A stretch of DNA of 64,000 nucleotides, taken from Ipomoea triloba. Its lineage: Eukaryota > Streptophyta > Magnoliopsida > Solanales > Convolvulaceae. This document shows positions 47,054-58,619 of the stretch, piece by piece. The notes beneath the pieces are model-generated. The model ran no database searches and was not told where the DNA came from. It saw nothing but the letters and a program-made list of their open reading frames with translations. Each line of letters starts with the position of its first letter. The stretch's first letter is position 1. The translations under genes were made by a program, and so were the position numbers. The stretch is taken from contig NC_044916.1 of NCBI RefSeq assembly GCF_003576645.1, forward strand, positions 17,303,599-17,367,598, given 5' to 3'.

Positions 47054-47269
47054 TGCGGCCGTGCTCTCCCGTGCGGCTGTGCGGTCACACACCACTCAGT
47101 GTTACGAAATACACCACTCAATGTTAAAAAACACACCACAATGAAACACAATAAAACACACCACAATGTTAAGAAACACACCACAGTGCATATTTGTGTG
47201 GTGTGTTTCTTAACATTGAGTGGTGTATTTCGTAACATTGAGTGGTGTGACCCGCACGGGAGAGCACGG

Positions 47270-47273
<4 letters not shown>
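47054..47273. mobile_element. Foldback MITE in (TA)n, copy 2
   Basis: Same element with the fuller left arm (GCGGCCGTGCTCTCCCGTGC), which pairs with GCACGGGAGAGCACGGCCGC on the right. Confidence 0.8.
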
Positions 47274-47355
<82 letters not shown>

Positions 47356-47942
47356 TATTTATTTATTTATTTATATTACATTTAATACAAGTATTAATTA
47401 ATACAATTAATTCAATCTCTATATAAAAAAAAATTGTAATTCATGCATTCACAAATATGTCAATTATCAATGTCACTCTTGAATTATTAGTGGTGTAATA
47501 AATGTTGCCCCCTAGTTTTCAAAGTGTGACATATATTGCCCCCCACCCCTCAGCCCAATAGGAAGAAGGAGAAACATTGTTGTCGGCGGAAGAAGAACAA
47601 ACGAAGAAATTAATATGGAAGAAAAAAAAATGCATGGTCTTCGAATAGGGAAAACAGCGGGTAACCATATTTACCGCACTAATTAATAATTCAGGGGAGA
47701 GACAATATATGTCATATTTTAAAAATTGAGAAGTAATATTTACACCACTAATAATTCAATGATGACATTGATAATTAACATATTTGTGATGGGCATAAAT
47801 TACACTTTTTCCATATATAAATATTAATATAAAATTTATTTATTATATAAAATTACAAACTATATATTTTATAAACTTTATAGCATAATAATATTATAAT
47901 TACAGTAATTATAATTATAATTATATATTAAAAATTAAAATC

Positions 47943-48012
<70 letters not shown>

Positions 48013-48015
<3 letters not shown>

Positions 48016-49110
48016 GTAATTTTCGAAAACTAAGCACAAAAGCCTAAACTTCGCCGCAAGTAATCCCTAATCATTGGCAGGAATTATTTTTCCAACATGT
48101 AACGCTACATAATTGCATTCTAAGATAACGTAGCAGCATGGCCTTGGCTGCTGCTGCAACGTACAAGAATAAAATTATTAATAATAATAATGTCTGTTAT
48201 TCTTCCATTTTTGGGGCAAAGAAAAAAAAAACTTTTGTAACTTATTGTTGATTTAATGTTTTATTTTTTTAGAAGATGCGTTTCCCTCGCAGTAGAATTT
48301 GAAATTTGAACTGGGGAATCGGAATCCTACACGGTGCCAAAACAGTTGGATAATCAAGAAAGTTAAAACCATGCAACATACAAGCAAGGGCCACTATCTC
48401 CATAAAGTGGATATGGGACGACCAACAACTCATCATTTTCTGCCCAATTTCCTCCTCCTCGAGACCAGTACAAACACATATTTAGGCCTCCACACAACTT
48501 AACAATGAGAGATGAGATTAGATATTATGTCAGCCTGTGTTTTAATTAATAAAAAGTTTATTAGAGTTTTAATTGATCGTGTAATACTCCGTAGTTGTTT
48601 GGCAATCGAAGTTTTGAATTTAACTTAGATTTTTTTGAGTTGGGTTCTTAACTTTTTGTCACCAAAGAGAAAAAATGATAATAAATTTAGTTCTTACAAA
48701 CTAAATCACTTCTTACAGCATGTTTGGTTTACGGAATGAATTCTAAAGAAAATATGAATGTTATTCCACAAGGAATTGAATAAGCAATGAATATAAATGT
48801 TATTTCTGTGTTATGTTGGTTTAAGAAATGTAGTAGTAGTAGTAAAAAAATGATAATAAATTTAGTTTTGACAAACTAATCACTTCTTACAGCATGTATG
48901 TGTTTGGTTTACATACGGAATGAATTCTAAAGAAAATATGAATGCTATTCAAAATATTTTCAAAAAAAATTAATTTAGAGTTAAGATTCCTAAAAGCGCG
49001 ACAATTAAACAACACAATCGAGAATACAAATTTCATTAATAAAATATTTTTATATCATGGTATTGCGGTAACATACACCATAATGCGTGATAGATATATT
49101 GGAAATAATC
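48013..49110. other. Mostly AT-rich; one small ORF of unknown meaning
   Basis: A 37-codon frame at 48138-48251 on the plus strand starts MALAAAATYKNKII and has an Asn run from an (AAT)n repeat. Nothing supports it as a gene beyond an ATG. A 60-bp phrase (TTAGTTNNNACAAACTAA, ACGGAATGAATTCTAAAGAA) occurs twice near 48690 and 48860. Confidence 0.4.
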
Positions 49111-49114
49111 TAAT

Positions 49115-49700
49115 AATAGGGATCCTAGGTCGAGGAATCCATAGCCTCAGACCCAATAAGATAACCCAGGCGGTCTAAAAAGATGACTCGGGACTCAAGA
49201 AGGTGACCTGGTACAAGAAGGTGGTCCAGGCCAAGAGAGGCGATCCAGACCAAGGGGGTCCAGACGAAGAAGGCAACCCAGACTAAGCATTCCAGACTCG
49301 GGGACCCGGATGGTCAAACCTAAGCTAGGTGGCTAGACCCGGGCCCAACTGCCGGGTCGAGGGCCTTGACCTCCGCGGCCGGCCCTAGGCGATCACCGTT
49401 TCTCGTCGGAGCCCGTCTCCAAGCCAGGAGCGGCCGGATTTCATCCAACCCTGCGGCCTACCATGCTGGCTTTGACCTAGTCTTGCGGCCCACCATAGAA
49501 TTAGCTAAGTTAGTTGGAATTTCCATGTATGTATAAATTGATTTTGTTTAGTTATTACAATCCTCATGTCTTTTTCTTACACAACCTTCTTGTAATATTC
49601 TTACATCTATCTATTCAATACTAATACAATTCTTCTCGTTTACCATTTTTATCCCTTTATATTTTATGCAAACTTATTGATACACGAATACTCCGAGCTG
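49115..49700 (+). other. GC-rich LTR-like segment
   Basis: A GC-rich block (49120-49500) full of GACCCAGGC-like repeats is followed by ATGTATAAATTG (TATA-like, about 49531) and a T-rich leader up to about 49700. This resembles the U3-R-U5 layout of a Gypsy LTR or TRIM, but no TG/CA ends, primer site or second copy were found. Confidence 0.35.
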
Positions 49701-50921
49701 AGTCAATTAGTGCCATCATATCAATGTTTCTACAAAATCTTCATGTAGTAGTTGAGCTATGTAATGTTGGACGAGGATGTAAAGTATGCCAAATGAAAGT
49801 ACCAAAGTTTAACAAGAAAAAAAAAATAAAAAAATAGGGAACATGCATGATGCATGTTTGGTGAATGATTAGTAGTGGTTTATAAGATGGTTGGGTCATG
49901 CTTTTATTCTTTGAGATTCATAATGCCACTGCACATTATCCATCCATCATCTTTTTCTTCTTGTTCTACTAGGATTTCCCTTCAAGTGATCTAGGCTGTT
50001 TGGTTGTTTTCTTCTGTATTGTTAGGACTCTTCAAAATATACGTAAAATTAATTAATTATAAAAAAAAAAAAAAAAGAATTGCAAGTGTTAACCTGAAAT
50101 ATGTAATATGATACGGAGTATATGTTTAGTTTAAAATATGCCAAAAATTATGCTGCCAAGTATTTGGATTAGTGAATATTTTGCTAATAAGTTAAAATTT
50201 TGTTAAAACATATAGAAATTATATGCTTGCATAGTGCACTAGTGTTCACATCTAGCTGAATCACAGTCATGTTTAAACAACTCAAACTCCTTTCACTTAA
50301 GTCGTTTAAACAACTCAAACTCCTTTCACTTAAGTCAACGTCGTTTGGGTCAAAATTATGTTTTAGTACTACAACATTGAGAATGTATTAAGCTTTGAAT
50401 ATATATAAATTTTCCAAATAGCTAAATTTGATGATAAGGGCCTCATGACAATTTTGGCGATGAATATGTGAAGAAGTAGAACTATACGGCACATTAATGG
50501 TCGAAATAATTTAACATGCACTGGTGAATATTCAAAGTGCCCTCCGAGAGGATTATCTGGACGTCACGACTTACGAAAGTGCGAGGCATTCCTGCAAGAA
50601 AGAGTTGGGTTCTGCTGGGTTCTCCTTTTTCTTTCTTTTTTTTTTTTTATGGGAAAAAAATGTAAAAATTAATTTTATCTTACTTATGATTATTAATTTA
50701 TAAAGATTGTTTTTCAACTAATTATTCATTAACATGTTAAAATGAATTTTTCATATATATACAAGGGAAGGAAACGTCAATAGGGACGGAACTAACTATA
50801 TTCGTACAAACTTATAGGAAAAATGTTCAACTTAGTCACTGAACTACACATGAAAATGTAATTAATTGGACCATCAATTTTTTTTTAAAAATATGCAATT
50901 GACTCCCTAAACAAGCTAAAA
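49701..50921. other. No gene seen
   Basis: AT-rich. A 26-bp unit with AAACAACTCAAACTCCTTTC is repeated at about 50275-50335. Confidence 0.5.
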
Positions 50922-51879
50922 TTAGATCATGTACTTACTAACTTGGCTAACAGCATGAGCTAATTCAGGTCGAGTACAAACCATTGCATACATTAAGCAG
51001 TCAACTGTACTGGCATAAGGAACCTTTGTCATATTTTCAATCTCACTAACTGTTTGTGAATACTGACTAGATGATAGCTTAAAATGATTAGCCAAAGGAG
51101 TGCTAACCAATTTAGACTTACTCATCCCAAACCTGTCAAGGACATTTTCAATATAACTCTCTATTGAGTTAGCCGCCACAACTTCCTTGCAGTACCTCTA
51201 TCCCTGTGAATTTTCATGCCAAGGATATTTTGTGCAACTCCTTAAGTCTTTCATATCAAATTCTTGACTCAACAAAGCTTTCAATTTAGTAATATCATTC
51301 CAACTCTTTGCAGGAATGAACATATCATCCACGTACCATAACATAAAAATAAAAGAACTATCACCAAGGCTCTTAACATAGACACAATAATCATACTCAC
51401 AACGTGTGTAGCCAATTTGAATCATATAAGAATCAAACCGCTTGTACCACTACTGTGGAGCCTATTTTAGCCCGTACAATGACCTCTTAAGTCTACAAAC
51501 CAGATGCTCACCTCTGGGTTTAATAAACCCTTCAGGTTGCAATTCATAAAAATCTGTTTATCTGCATCACCATGCAGAAAAAGCAGTCTTCACATCCATA
51601 TGCTCCAATTGTAAGTCTCAAATAGCTACCAAAGCAAGTACTAACCTGATAGAAGTATGTCTAATAACATGAGAGAAAACATCATCATATCCCATTCTGG
51701 TAGAGATGACCACGGTTCGAACCGAACCGTGTACTCTTTCAATCGAACCAGAACCGTACGGACATTTCCAGTTCCGGTTAAGGAACCGGAACTCTAAGGT
51801 TTCGATTCCGATTTGTTAAAATAACAAATCGAAACCGCCGGTTCCGGTTTGGAACCGTGAATATATATATATATATATA

Positions 51880-52137
51880 CTTCCTCTGTCCCATTTTATC
51901 TGTCCTACTTACTATTTATTGGTCAAATCACATCTTTCTTCTTTGTTTATTTTCTTCATTATTTTTTATTTGTTTTTAAATTTGATTTTTTGTGTTTAAT
52001 AGTACTTTTAATGTAGTTTCTAAATATATAAATTTTGTATATTAATATTAAACTTAATATTATGAAAAATTGAATTAAAAATAACTCCAATCAAGCCTCG
52101 TTAACCGAACCAGACACATAAAATGGGACGGAGGGAG
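51880..52137. mobile_element. Stowaway-type MITE, TA TSD
   Basis: The inverted ends are CTTCCTCTGTCCCATTTTAT and the reverse complement of CTCCCTCCGTCCCATTTTAT, with TA on both sides (51878-51879 and 52138-52139). This is the Stowaway form of Tc1/mariner MITEs. It lies inside the hAT MITE. Confidence 0.92.
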
Positions 52138-52300
52138 TATATATTATTAAATTATATATATATATTACATATTATATATTATATATCATAGATTATATAT
52201 TATATATTATATATTATATATTATATATATTAGATATTAGGTATTATATATTATACATATTGCATATTTTATATACACATGCGCGCGCGCACACACACCC
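52138..52300. repeat. (TATATTA)n tract and (GC)/(AC) run
   Basis: Repeats of ATATATTATAT at 52150-52270, then GCGCGCGCACACACAC at about 52281-52297. Confidence 0.9.
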
Positions 52301-54300
52301 AGTAGCCCCTCTCTCTGGTCCCTTGGGAGTTGCGAACCTCCAACAAAACCAACAAAATAAATAAATATAATATCAAATACTAAAATATAGAGTAACATAA
52401 AAAATTAAAAAATAAAATAAAAAAAGTCTGGTTAGAACCGGACAAGAACCGTTAAGATAAGGTTTCGGTTCCAGTTCCGGCTATCTTGGAATCGCGAACC
52501 GAAACCGGACCGGAATCGAACAGTGGTCTAGCCTACATTCTGGTGAGAAAATCCCTTTGCAGCTAACCAATTCTTGAATATTTCCCTTTCTTTTTCTGAT
52601 ACTGGTGGTTTTTTCCTATATACCCACTTGCACTCTATAGTTTTCTTGCCTTAGAAAGTTGAACTAGCTCCAAAGTATGATTTTGATGTAAAGACTCCAT
52701 ATCTTCAATCATACCTGCCATCCAAATAGCCACTTGAAAAGTAACTAGATCATTACTAGTAACAAGAAGTGCAAAAAATACCATATCATCAAACCCATAC
52801 TTGCTAGGTGGTTTGACATTGGTGCGTCTGGATTTATATCCAGCCAAACAGTAATCCTATAAATTCTCTGAACGTGAACCTGCTGCAAATGTGGAATCTG
52901 CAACTTCTTGAGTCTCAACCGTAGGTGGATTATCTATTATTTCATTCAAAGGAACTCGATCTATATACACTTCTACTATGCTAGAACCATCTACCAGTAC
53001 ATCTCCTTTCTTCAATTGAAGCACGAAATGCTTATCAAATAACATGTCATGTTTGCTACTTCTTCCCAAAAAAACTTAGAGAGTCCAACATTCAATTTGA
53101 GACGCTTTGCTCTCTCAATAATGGCCTTATTAATTAAGCTTAGCTTCAGCAACACCATTATGTTGTGGTGTCTTACACATTGTATAGTGCCTCTGAATTT
53201 CATGTTCTACACAGAATTTTTGGAATTTTTTCTCAGTATATTCTGTCACATTGTCAGACCTCAAGTACTTGATTTTTAGGCCAATTTGGTTCTTAACCTC
53301 AGCCTTCCACAACTTGAATTTCTAAACAAAACTTATGATTTATGTTTCAAGAAATACACCCAAACTTTCCTAAAAAATCGTCAGTAAACGTAACATAATA
53401 CCTAGAGCCACTATACCCATTGAAGGTTCCTTGGTAGGTCTCCAAACATAAAAATGCGCATAATCTTGAATCCCTTCAATTTTATGCTTCCCCAGTAGAA
53501 AAACTGACTCTGGACTATTTCTCAAAAACACAGAATTCACAGAAATCTAGCTTACAACATTAACTCCTTTTAAAAAAAAAATTGTGTGCAATTCAAACAA
53601 ACCACGTTTACTAAGATAACCTAAACGTAAATGCCACAACCTAGTAGTATCATCGCTAGACTCAACAGAATGTACTCTACCTACAACAATCTGCACAACA
53701 ACCTATAAATGTTCCATGTGGTCTCTTTTCATTTCATCACATTTCGAGCACCCTTATTGATTTTAATGGTTTCTCATCACTTTCAAATCTATGAGTAAAA
53801 CCATTAGCATGCAAACTACCTAAAGAAATAAGGTCCTTAGTTTATCCTGGTATATGTCTGGCATCATGTAAGGTTCTAACAATACCATCATACATTTGGA
53901 TGTTAGCATCACCAATACTCACAATATTATGACATCTTTCATCACTCTGAATAACATAACCGAAAGTACTTAACATATAGGTTGTGAACCACTCCCTGTT
54001 AGGCATAATATGATAGAAACATCTCGAGTCTAGAATCCGAGCATCCGACAACTAATAATGAAACTACTAGAACATCACCTTCACTATAATATGAGTCATC
54101 AACTTGTACCACATTCGTAGCCTCCTGTTGCTTCTTCAACTTTAGACAATCTCATTACATGTGCTCAAACTCCTTGCACTTTTAACATCGAATTTTCTTG
54201 CTATTTCTAGACTTAGACATAGAGTCTCTCTTCCCAGAAATATCATTCACTAGCTTCCTTCCACGATCTTGACATCCCTTAGTATATAAACTATCACCAA

Positions 54301-54990
54301 CACTGTCACCCCTTAGCTTGTATTTTGCTTACGCTAATTATGAGCTAACATTGCTGCAGAGATCTCATCGAATTTTATCATGACTTTCCTATACGTAAGA
54401 GTAGTCACTAGATGTTCAAATGGAAGAGGCAGTGAACTGTCACCAACATTATCACCCCTTGTATTTTGCTTACGCTGATTATGAGCTAACATTGCTGTAG
54501 AGATCTCATTGAATTTTATCGTGACTTTCCTGTATGTAAAAGTAGTCACTAGATGTTCAAATGAAAGAGGCAGTGAACATAGCAAGATCATCGCCTTGTT
54601 TTCATCTTCAATCTTGACATCAAGCCTAGCCAGATATGATATTATTTGGCTGAAGACATTCATATGCTGCACTAAGTCTGAGCCCTCATGTATATGCTGC
54701 ACTATTTATTCGTCATATTTTTTTCATGAACTGACACTCCAATTTATCTCAATTTTATTTTGGAGTTGTCAAGATCAAAATGTGATACAAAACTTCATGT
54801 GCGAAACATAACGAAATGGTTCCTGTCGTGCGGTCCTTCAAATCCTTCCAATCAACCTTTTCCAGATTAGCTGATTTTTCGACATTCAAGGTTTTTAGAA
54901 TACCATGTTGCGCTAACAAGTCCTTAACACTAGACTACCATAACCCGAAATTTCTTGTACCATTAAACTTTGATAATACTTCGAATTGGC
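54301..54990 (-). pseudogene. Copia C gag with in-frame duplication
   Basis: Recognisable Gag sequence includes HMNVFSQIISYLARLDVKIE and LLCSLPLSFEHLVTTFTYRK. A 141-bp segment encoding PFEHLVTTLTYRK through EISAAMLAHN occurs twice in tandem (about 54301-54440 and 54442-54580). The repeat keeps the frame (47 codons). The N-terminal part up to 54990 is shifted. Confidence 0.75.
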
Positions 54991-55015
54991 CATCTCAACA
55001 GAGCTCTAATACTAA

Positions 55016-55277
55016 TTTTCTAAGATTAATTATAACAAAAAAAATAACAATGGCAAAAAGTAAAGAATGCAAGATTTACGTGGTTCAACAATGTGCCCAC
55101 TCCACGGGAGTAAAGCTATTCTTTTATTAATTGTGATGGTGATTATAAAAATATTCAAGGTTACAAGTATCATATTTATATGCAACCCTAAACATGTACA
55201 AGTGCAAAAATACCCCTATACTATAGGCCCGACCCAACATGCTCCACTCATATTCCTTATATGAGACATAGTCAACA
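55016..55277 (-). repeat. 5' LTR of Copia C
   Basis: It starts TGTTGACTATGTCTCAT on the minus strand and contains a TATA box (GCATATAAATATG, 55171-55183). It also contains the typical downstream ATTGTTGAACCACGTAAATC of short Copia LTRs. It is followed by TTAGTATTAGAGC (55015-55003), a mutated tRNA-Met primer site. Confidence 0.8.
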
Positions 55278-55447
55278 GTTACTTTTCCCTACTCTCACTC
55301 TAAATACACAGACGGAGATTTTTTTTCTCGCCCTATAAAACTAATGCATTGTAGGAATTGTCAAATCGAGAGATAAAAACTTTTTCCCTTTCTTGTTCTC
55401 CCTCTAAAAAGAATTGCATGTAGTGTGTGTGCGCGCGTGTGTGTGAG

Positions 55448-55450
<3 letters not shown>

Positions 55451-55501
<51 letters not shown>
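55451..55501. repeat. (CA)n microsatellite
   Basis: About 50 bp of uninterrupted AC repeat. Confidence 0.97.
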
Positions 55502-55507
<6 letters not shown>

Positions 55508-56105
55508 GATGATGAAGTGCATCTGCACTTCGTCTCCGACCAACGACAATTCCAACAATGGGGAGGGGTTAGGGTTTTTTTTTTTTAAATTAAACTTTTA
55601 ATACTTAAAATAAATAAATAAAATAATTTATTAAAGGTTAATGTGGAAAACGAGTCACTTCTGACTTTAACTAGTTCATCGATCAGTTAATTGCGTTTTT
55701 TAATATGATGACCCAATTGTATTTTTGTATGTAGTTCAGTGACAAATTTGAACCTTTTTTCAAATTAGAGGCTAACACTATGAAGAAAATATGTGACATA
55801 CAAATCAAGTTTTGGTGAAACTAAAATGAGAATTATTTTGAAAAAAGTATCAAATAGATCATCAAACGTTTACAGTTAGTACAATTTGACCACTGAACAA
55901 AAAAGTTATGCAATTAAACTTTGGTGGGCTTTTTGGTTAAGATTATCTGAACTGAATGGTTCAATTTAGGTATATTATTAAAAGTTGATTGGTTTTTTTT
56001 TTTTTTTGAAAAGTTGATTGGTTTTATATTATGTAAACTTAATAGTTTCGATTTAGTTCAGTAAAAAATTGAAGCGAATAAAAAATTGATGGGTTTATAT
56101 ATATA
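55502..56105. other. No gene seen
   Basis: AT-rich. A part at 55985-56095 resembles hAT subterminal sequence but no terminus was found. Confidence 0.4.
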
Positions 56106-56500
56106 GTGATCATATGAAAACTATCCTCCCCATGAGTTTATGAGAACCAATTAATCTAGTGCATTAAAAAAATTAAATCTATGGTTGAGATTAGATGGGA
56201 GTTCAAAATTCGCATGTACATATGAGGCATATGATGTGTGCATATCCTATGTTGCACACAACACATGCTTAATTTGCACACTCAAATTTTGAATCCTCCA
56301 ATTGCACATAGCACATACAAACAACCCATGCTTAATATGCACACACAATTTTTTAAACCTCCAATTGCACACAACAAATGCCTCATATGCACACTCAAAT
56401 TTTGGACCCCCAATTGATCTCATCTATAGATCTATTTTTTTTAATGCACTAGGTTGGTTCTTATGAACTCATGGGAGGGTGGTTCTCATAGGAACATCAC
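56106..56500. mobile_element. Foldback MITE, about 395 bp
   Basis: The ends are GTGATCATATGAAAACTATCC and the reverse complement of GTGATGTTCCTATGAGAACC. Further inside, AATCTAGTGCATTAAAAAAA pairs with the right-hand TTTTTTTTAATGCACTAGGT. It is flanked by TA. The interior repeats AATTGCACACA-type phrases. Confidence 0.75.
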
Positions 56501-56520
56501 TATGTGTGTGTACATACATA

Positions 56521-56665
56521 CAGGTCATATTCCCATACGGACAGGGCTTTCTCTGCAGTCGTGTGGTAACTCACATTAGGTACGTATAAATGCACTACAA
56601 AGTGTTCAAAAATGCACCATTAGATGGTGATTTTTTTGTTGTGGTGCATTTCTGCATTTGATCAA

Positions 56666-56703
<38 letters not shown>

Positions 56704-56750
56704 AATTTACCCAAATATATATATATATATATATATATATACTAAATTCT
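56521..56750. mobile_element. MITE remnant next to (TA)n
   Basis: It shares TAAATGCACTACAAAGT and GCATTTGATCAAGT with 61486-61670, so both belong to one family. It ends in (TA)n at 56673-56697, with a second TA run at 56715-56740. The inverted ends could not be fully paired. Confidence 0.55.
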
Positions 56751-56984
56751 CAATTTCGTAACCCAAAATTTCGCAATTGTTCTTTATTCCTAATTTTTGT
56801 TTGCGAGTCACTATGTTTGTTACGTTGCTGTCAGACGCCAAACATAAGTGAAGAGGACGATTTGGTTTTGACTTATTTTAGATCGATAAAGTTGAAATAT
56901 ACATGGTTGACTTGTTGTTTAGATTTTGAAATTTAAATTTTTATTGAAAATAAATAAATAATTATGTGTGCAAGAGAACTAGGG

Positions 56985-57125
56985 AATACTCGGGTTCTCA
57001 AAACCCAACCGAACCAAGTCTGAGCCAAAACTGAACTCTTTCAAACCAAACTAAAATTTGAAATCGAATGGTTTCATTTTTTTCAAAGAAAAAGGCGAAC
57101 CGAAAACCGAAATGCAACCCCTAAA
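56985..57125. mobile_element. hAT-like right end
   Basis: CCGAACCAAGTC, GGCGAACCGAAAACCGAAAT and then GCAACCCCTAAAT match the reverse of hAT ends (TTTAGGGGTTGC...CGGTTTTCGG). No partner end was fixed. Confidence 0.35.
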
Positions 57126-57269
57126 TTAAACCATTAAAAGTTAAAATGTGTCAAATTGACATTATTTTTAGATAAATAATAAGTTTCTGGTAAACTCTTG
57201 ATTTGGCATGTCACATAGAAAAAATAACTTTTTTCTTTAATTATTTAGCAATTATAATATAATATTAAT

Positions 57270-57530
57270 TAATTATACTACTGAGGAGGAGACAACTTTG
57301 CCTCTTTCATCAACGGTGCAACCTCTTCCTTCGTCAATGTTAACAAAGGAGGGGAATTCCTCCACCATTGATGTTGATGGGGAGACAACATCCTCCTTCT
57401 ATATAAACGGAGGAGGCAGCCTTCACTTACGTCTACATAGATGGAGAATGCTTCCTCCGTCAATATATATATATAGACAAAGGCACCGCCTCCTCTGTCA
57501 ACGGAGTAGACATAAAGCTTTGATTTTTTT
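57270..57530. repeat. GC-richer imperfect repeat
   Basis: Phrases like TCAACGGTGCAACCTC, ACGGAGGAGGC and CACCGCCTCCTCTGTCAACG recur in both orientations. Both strands have short open frames, but neither resembles a protein I know. Confidence 0.35.
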
Positions 57531-58460
57531 TTAAGTTGTGACCATAAAGTTTTTGTTTTTTTAAGAACAGGAGTCTAAAAATTTTTAAATTTTATTTTTA
57601 TAAGTAAAAAATATTTTTAATATGCCCCATACTGTCCATGTCAGAACTAGCTTTTTAAATCTGTCACATTATGTGCAAACTCAGTAATTTAATGTGTTTT
57701 ACCTTAATGAAACCTACAAATTATAATACCAATTGCACACATTTTTAATGTTAAATGGTTTAATTACATAATTTTTTTATCGATGGTCTAATTGCACAAA
57801 TTATAAAAATTTGATCGCCTATTTGATAGTTTTTTCATTTTTTATTTTTATTTTTGTATTTCAAATACCTTTTCTCTTTATGAAGGGGGGCAATGTTGGG
57901 TGCCCGGAGATTAAGGGTATTATGTTTAGCACGAGTTCATAAAACTTTGTCGGATATGACAAAACACATTTTCTAAATTTGAGTGTCTTTGCAACTTTAA
58001 AAGTAAGTAAAGCCACAAAGGGAGTGCAGTAAAATTATTGTGCCTTTTACTATTTTCCTTTTACCAAATCAATCACTTCCACACATGGATGGAGAGCTCT
58101 AATGACTAATGAGCAAAATATCAATCTCTGGGTATTTCTTTGTTGATTATTTCCGTTGACAATTTCCAATTTGAAGTAACAAACTTTTGGGTGATATGAC
58201 CTATTGGCTAAACTGCACTTGTATTGTCCTACCATTGTAGATGCATGGGTGTTATTTATAAGAAGTGGACAAGTTGAGAAGCATTAAATAAGGAGTGTTT
58301 AACTTTTGTCACAAAATGTGAGGTGAACAAAATATTAACATGAAATTTTAAGTAAATTTTACATTGTTATCATAAGGAGATAAATGCTACTAATAAGTAT
58401 ATACTATCAATTTTTCTAGTGAAATTTTTAAAAATTGTGATACTCTTTTGTAGAGATATC
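57531..58460. other. No gene seen
   Basis: AT-rich, no repeat or coding signal that I can support. Confidence 0.5.
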
Positions 58461-58482
58461 AATGATGGCTAGCCCAACGTAC

Positions 58483-58598
58483 GTTTCCCCGGTGGAGCTT
58501 AGAGACATCCTAGACATAAATAGAGCAAGAATGTCACCCTCTAAGGGAGGTTCATAATTGTACTGAGTTCTCCTCTCTCTCTCTCCCAAAAAAAAAAA
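58483..58598 (+). mobile_element. Short retroposon with about 22-bp TSD and A tail
   Basis: AATGATGGCTAGCCCAAC followed by GTAC or TTAC lies on both sides (58461-58482 and 58598-58619, one mismatch). The insert ends in a CT tract and about 12 A residues. A long variable duplication with a poly(A) tail is the mark of LINE-machinery insertion. The 116-bp body is likely a 5'-truncated SINE or an mRNA fragment. Confidence 0.85.
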
Positions 58599-58619
58599 AT
58601 GATGGCTAGCCCAACTTAC

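Larger units (their letters stand above)
45490..48012. repeat. 1.25-kb direct duplication around N at 46742
   Basis: Copy 1 is 45490-46741 and copy 2 is 46743-48012. They share nearly all sequence, including a Helitron 5' end (45609 and 46862), a foldback MITE in (TA)n, and a region with TGCATGGTCTTCGAATAGGG. They differ in the left arm of the MITE (copy 2 has about 18 bp more) and in TA repeat number. Each ends in a long (TA)n run. Confidence 0.9.
51701..52535. mobile_element. hAT-type MITE, 8-bp TSD
   Basis: Flanked by CATTCTGG at 51693-51700 and 52536-52543, an 8-bp duplication typical of hAT. The ends are TAGAGATGACCACGGTTCG and the reverse complement of TAGGCTAGACCACTGTTCG. Subterminal GGTTCCGGTT/AACCGGAACC repeats are present on both sides. 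It interrupts the RT of Copia C and has no coding capacity. Confidence 0.92.
50922..55277 (-). mobile_element. Copia C: decayed Copia element with 5' LTR
   Basis: The minus-strand order is short 5' LTR (55277-55016), primer-site remnant, gag, protease, integrase, RT and start of RNase H. RT shows FIFMLWYVDDMFIPAKSW (51425-51198) and PLANHFKLSSSQ (51179-50922). Integrase has KYLRSDNVTEYT and TPQHNGVAEA (53312-53130). Protease has ILDSRCFYHIMPNREW (54051-53842), in which the DSG glycine is replaced by Arg. Stops and shifts are frequent. It is split in RT by a hAT MITE. The 3' LTR is missing. Confidence 0.82.

Noticed and set aside
57278..57534. Open frames on both strands in the GC-richer repeat
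   Set aside because: They reflect an imperfect repeat read in two directions; no conserved protein motif.
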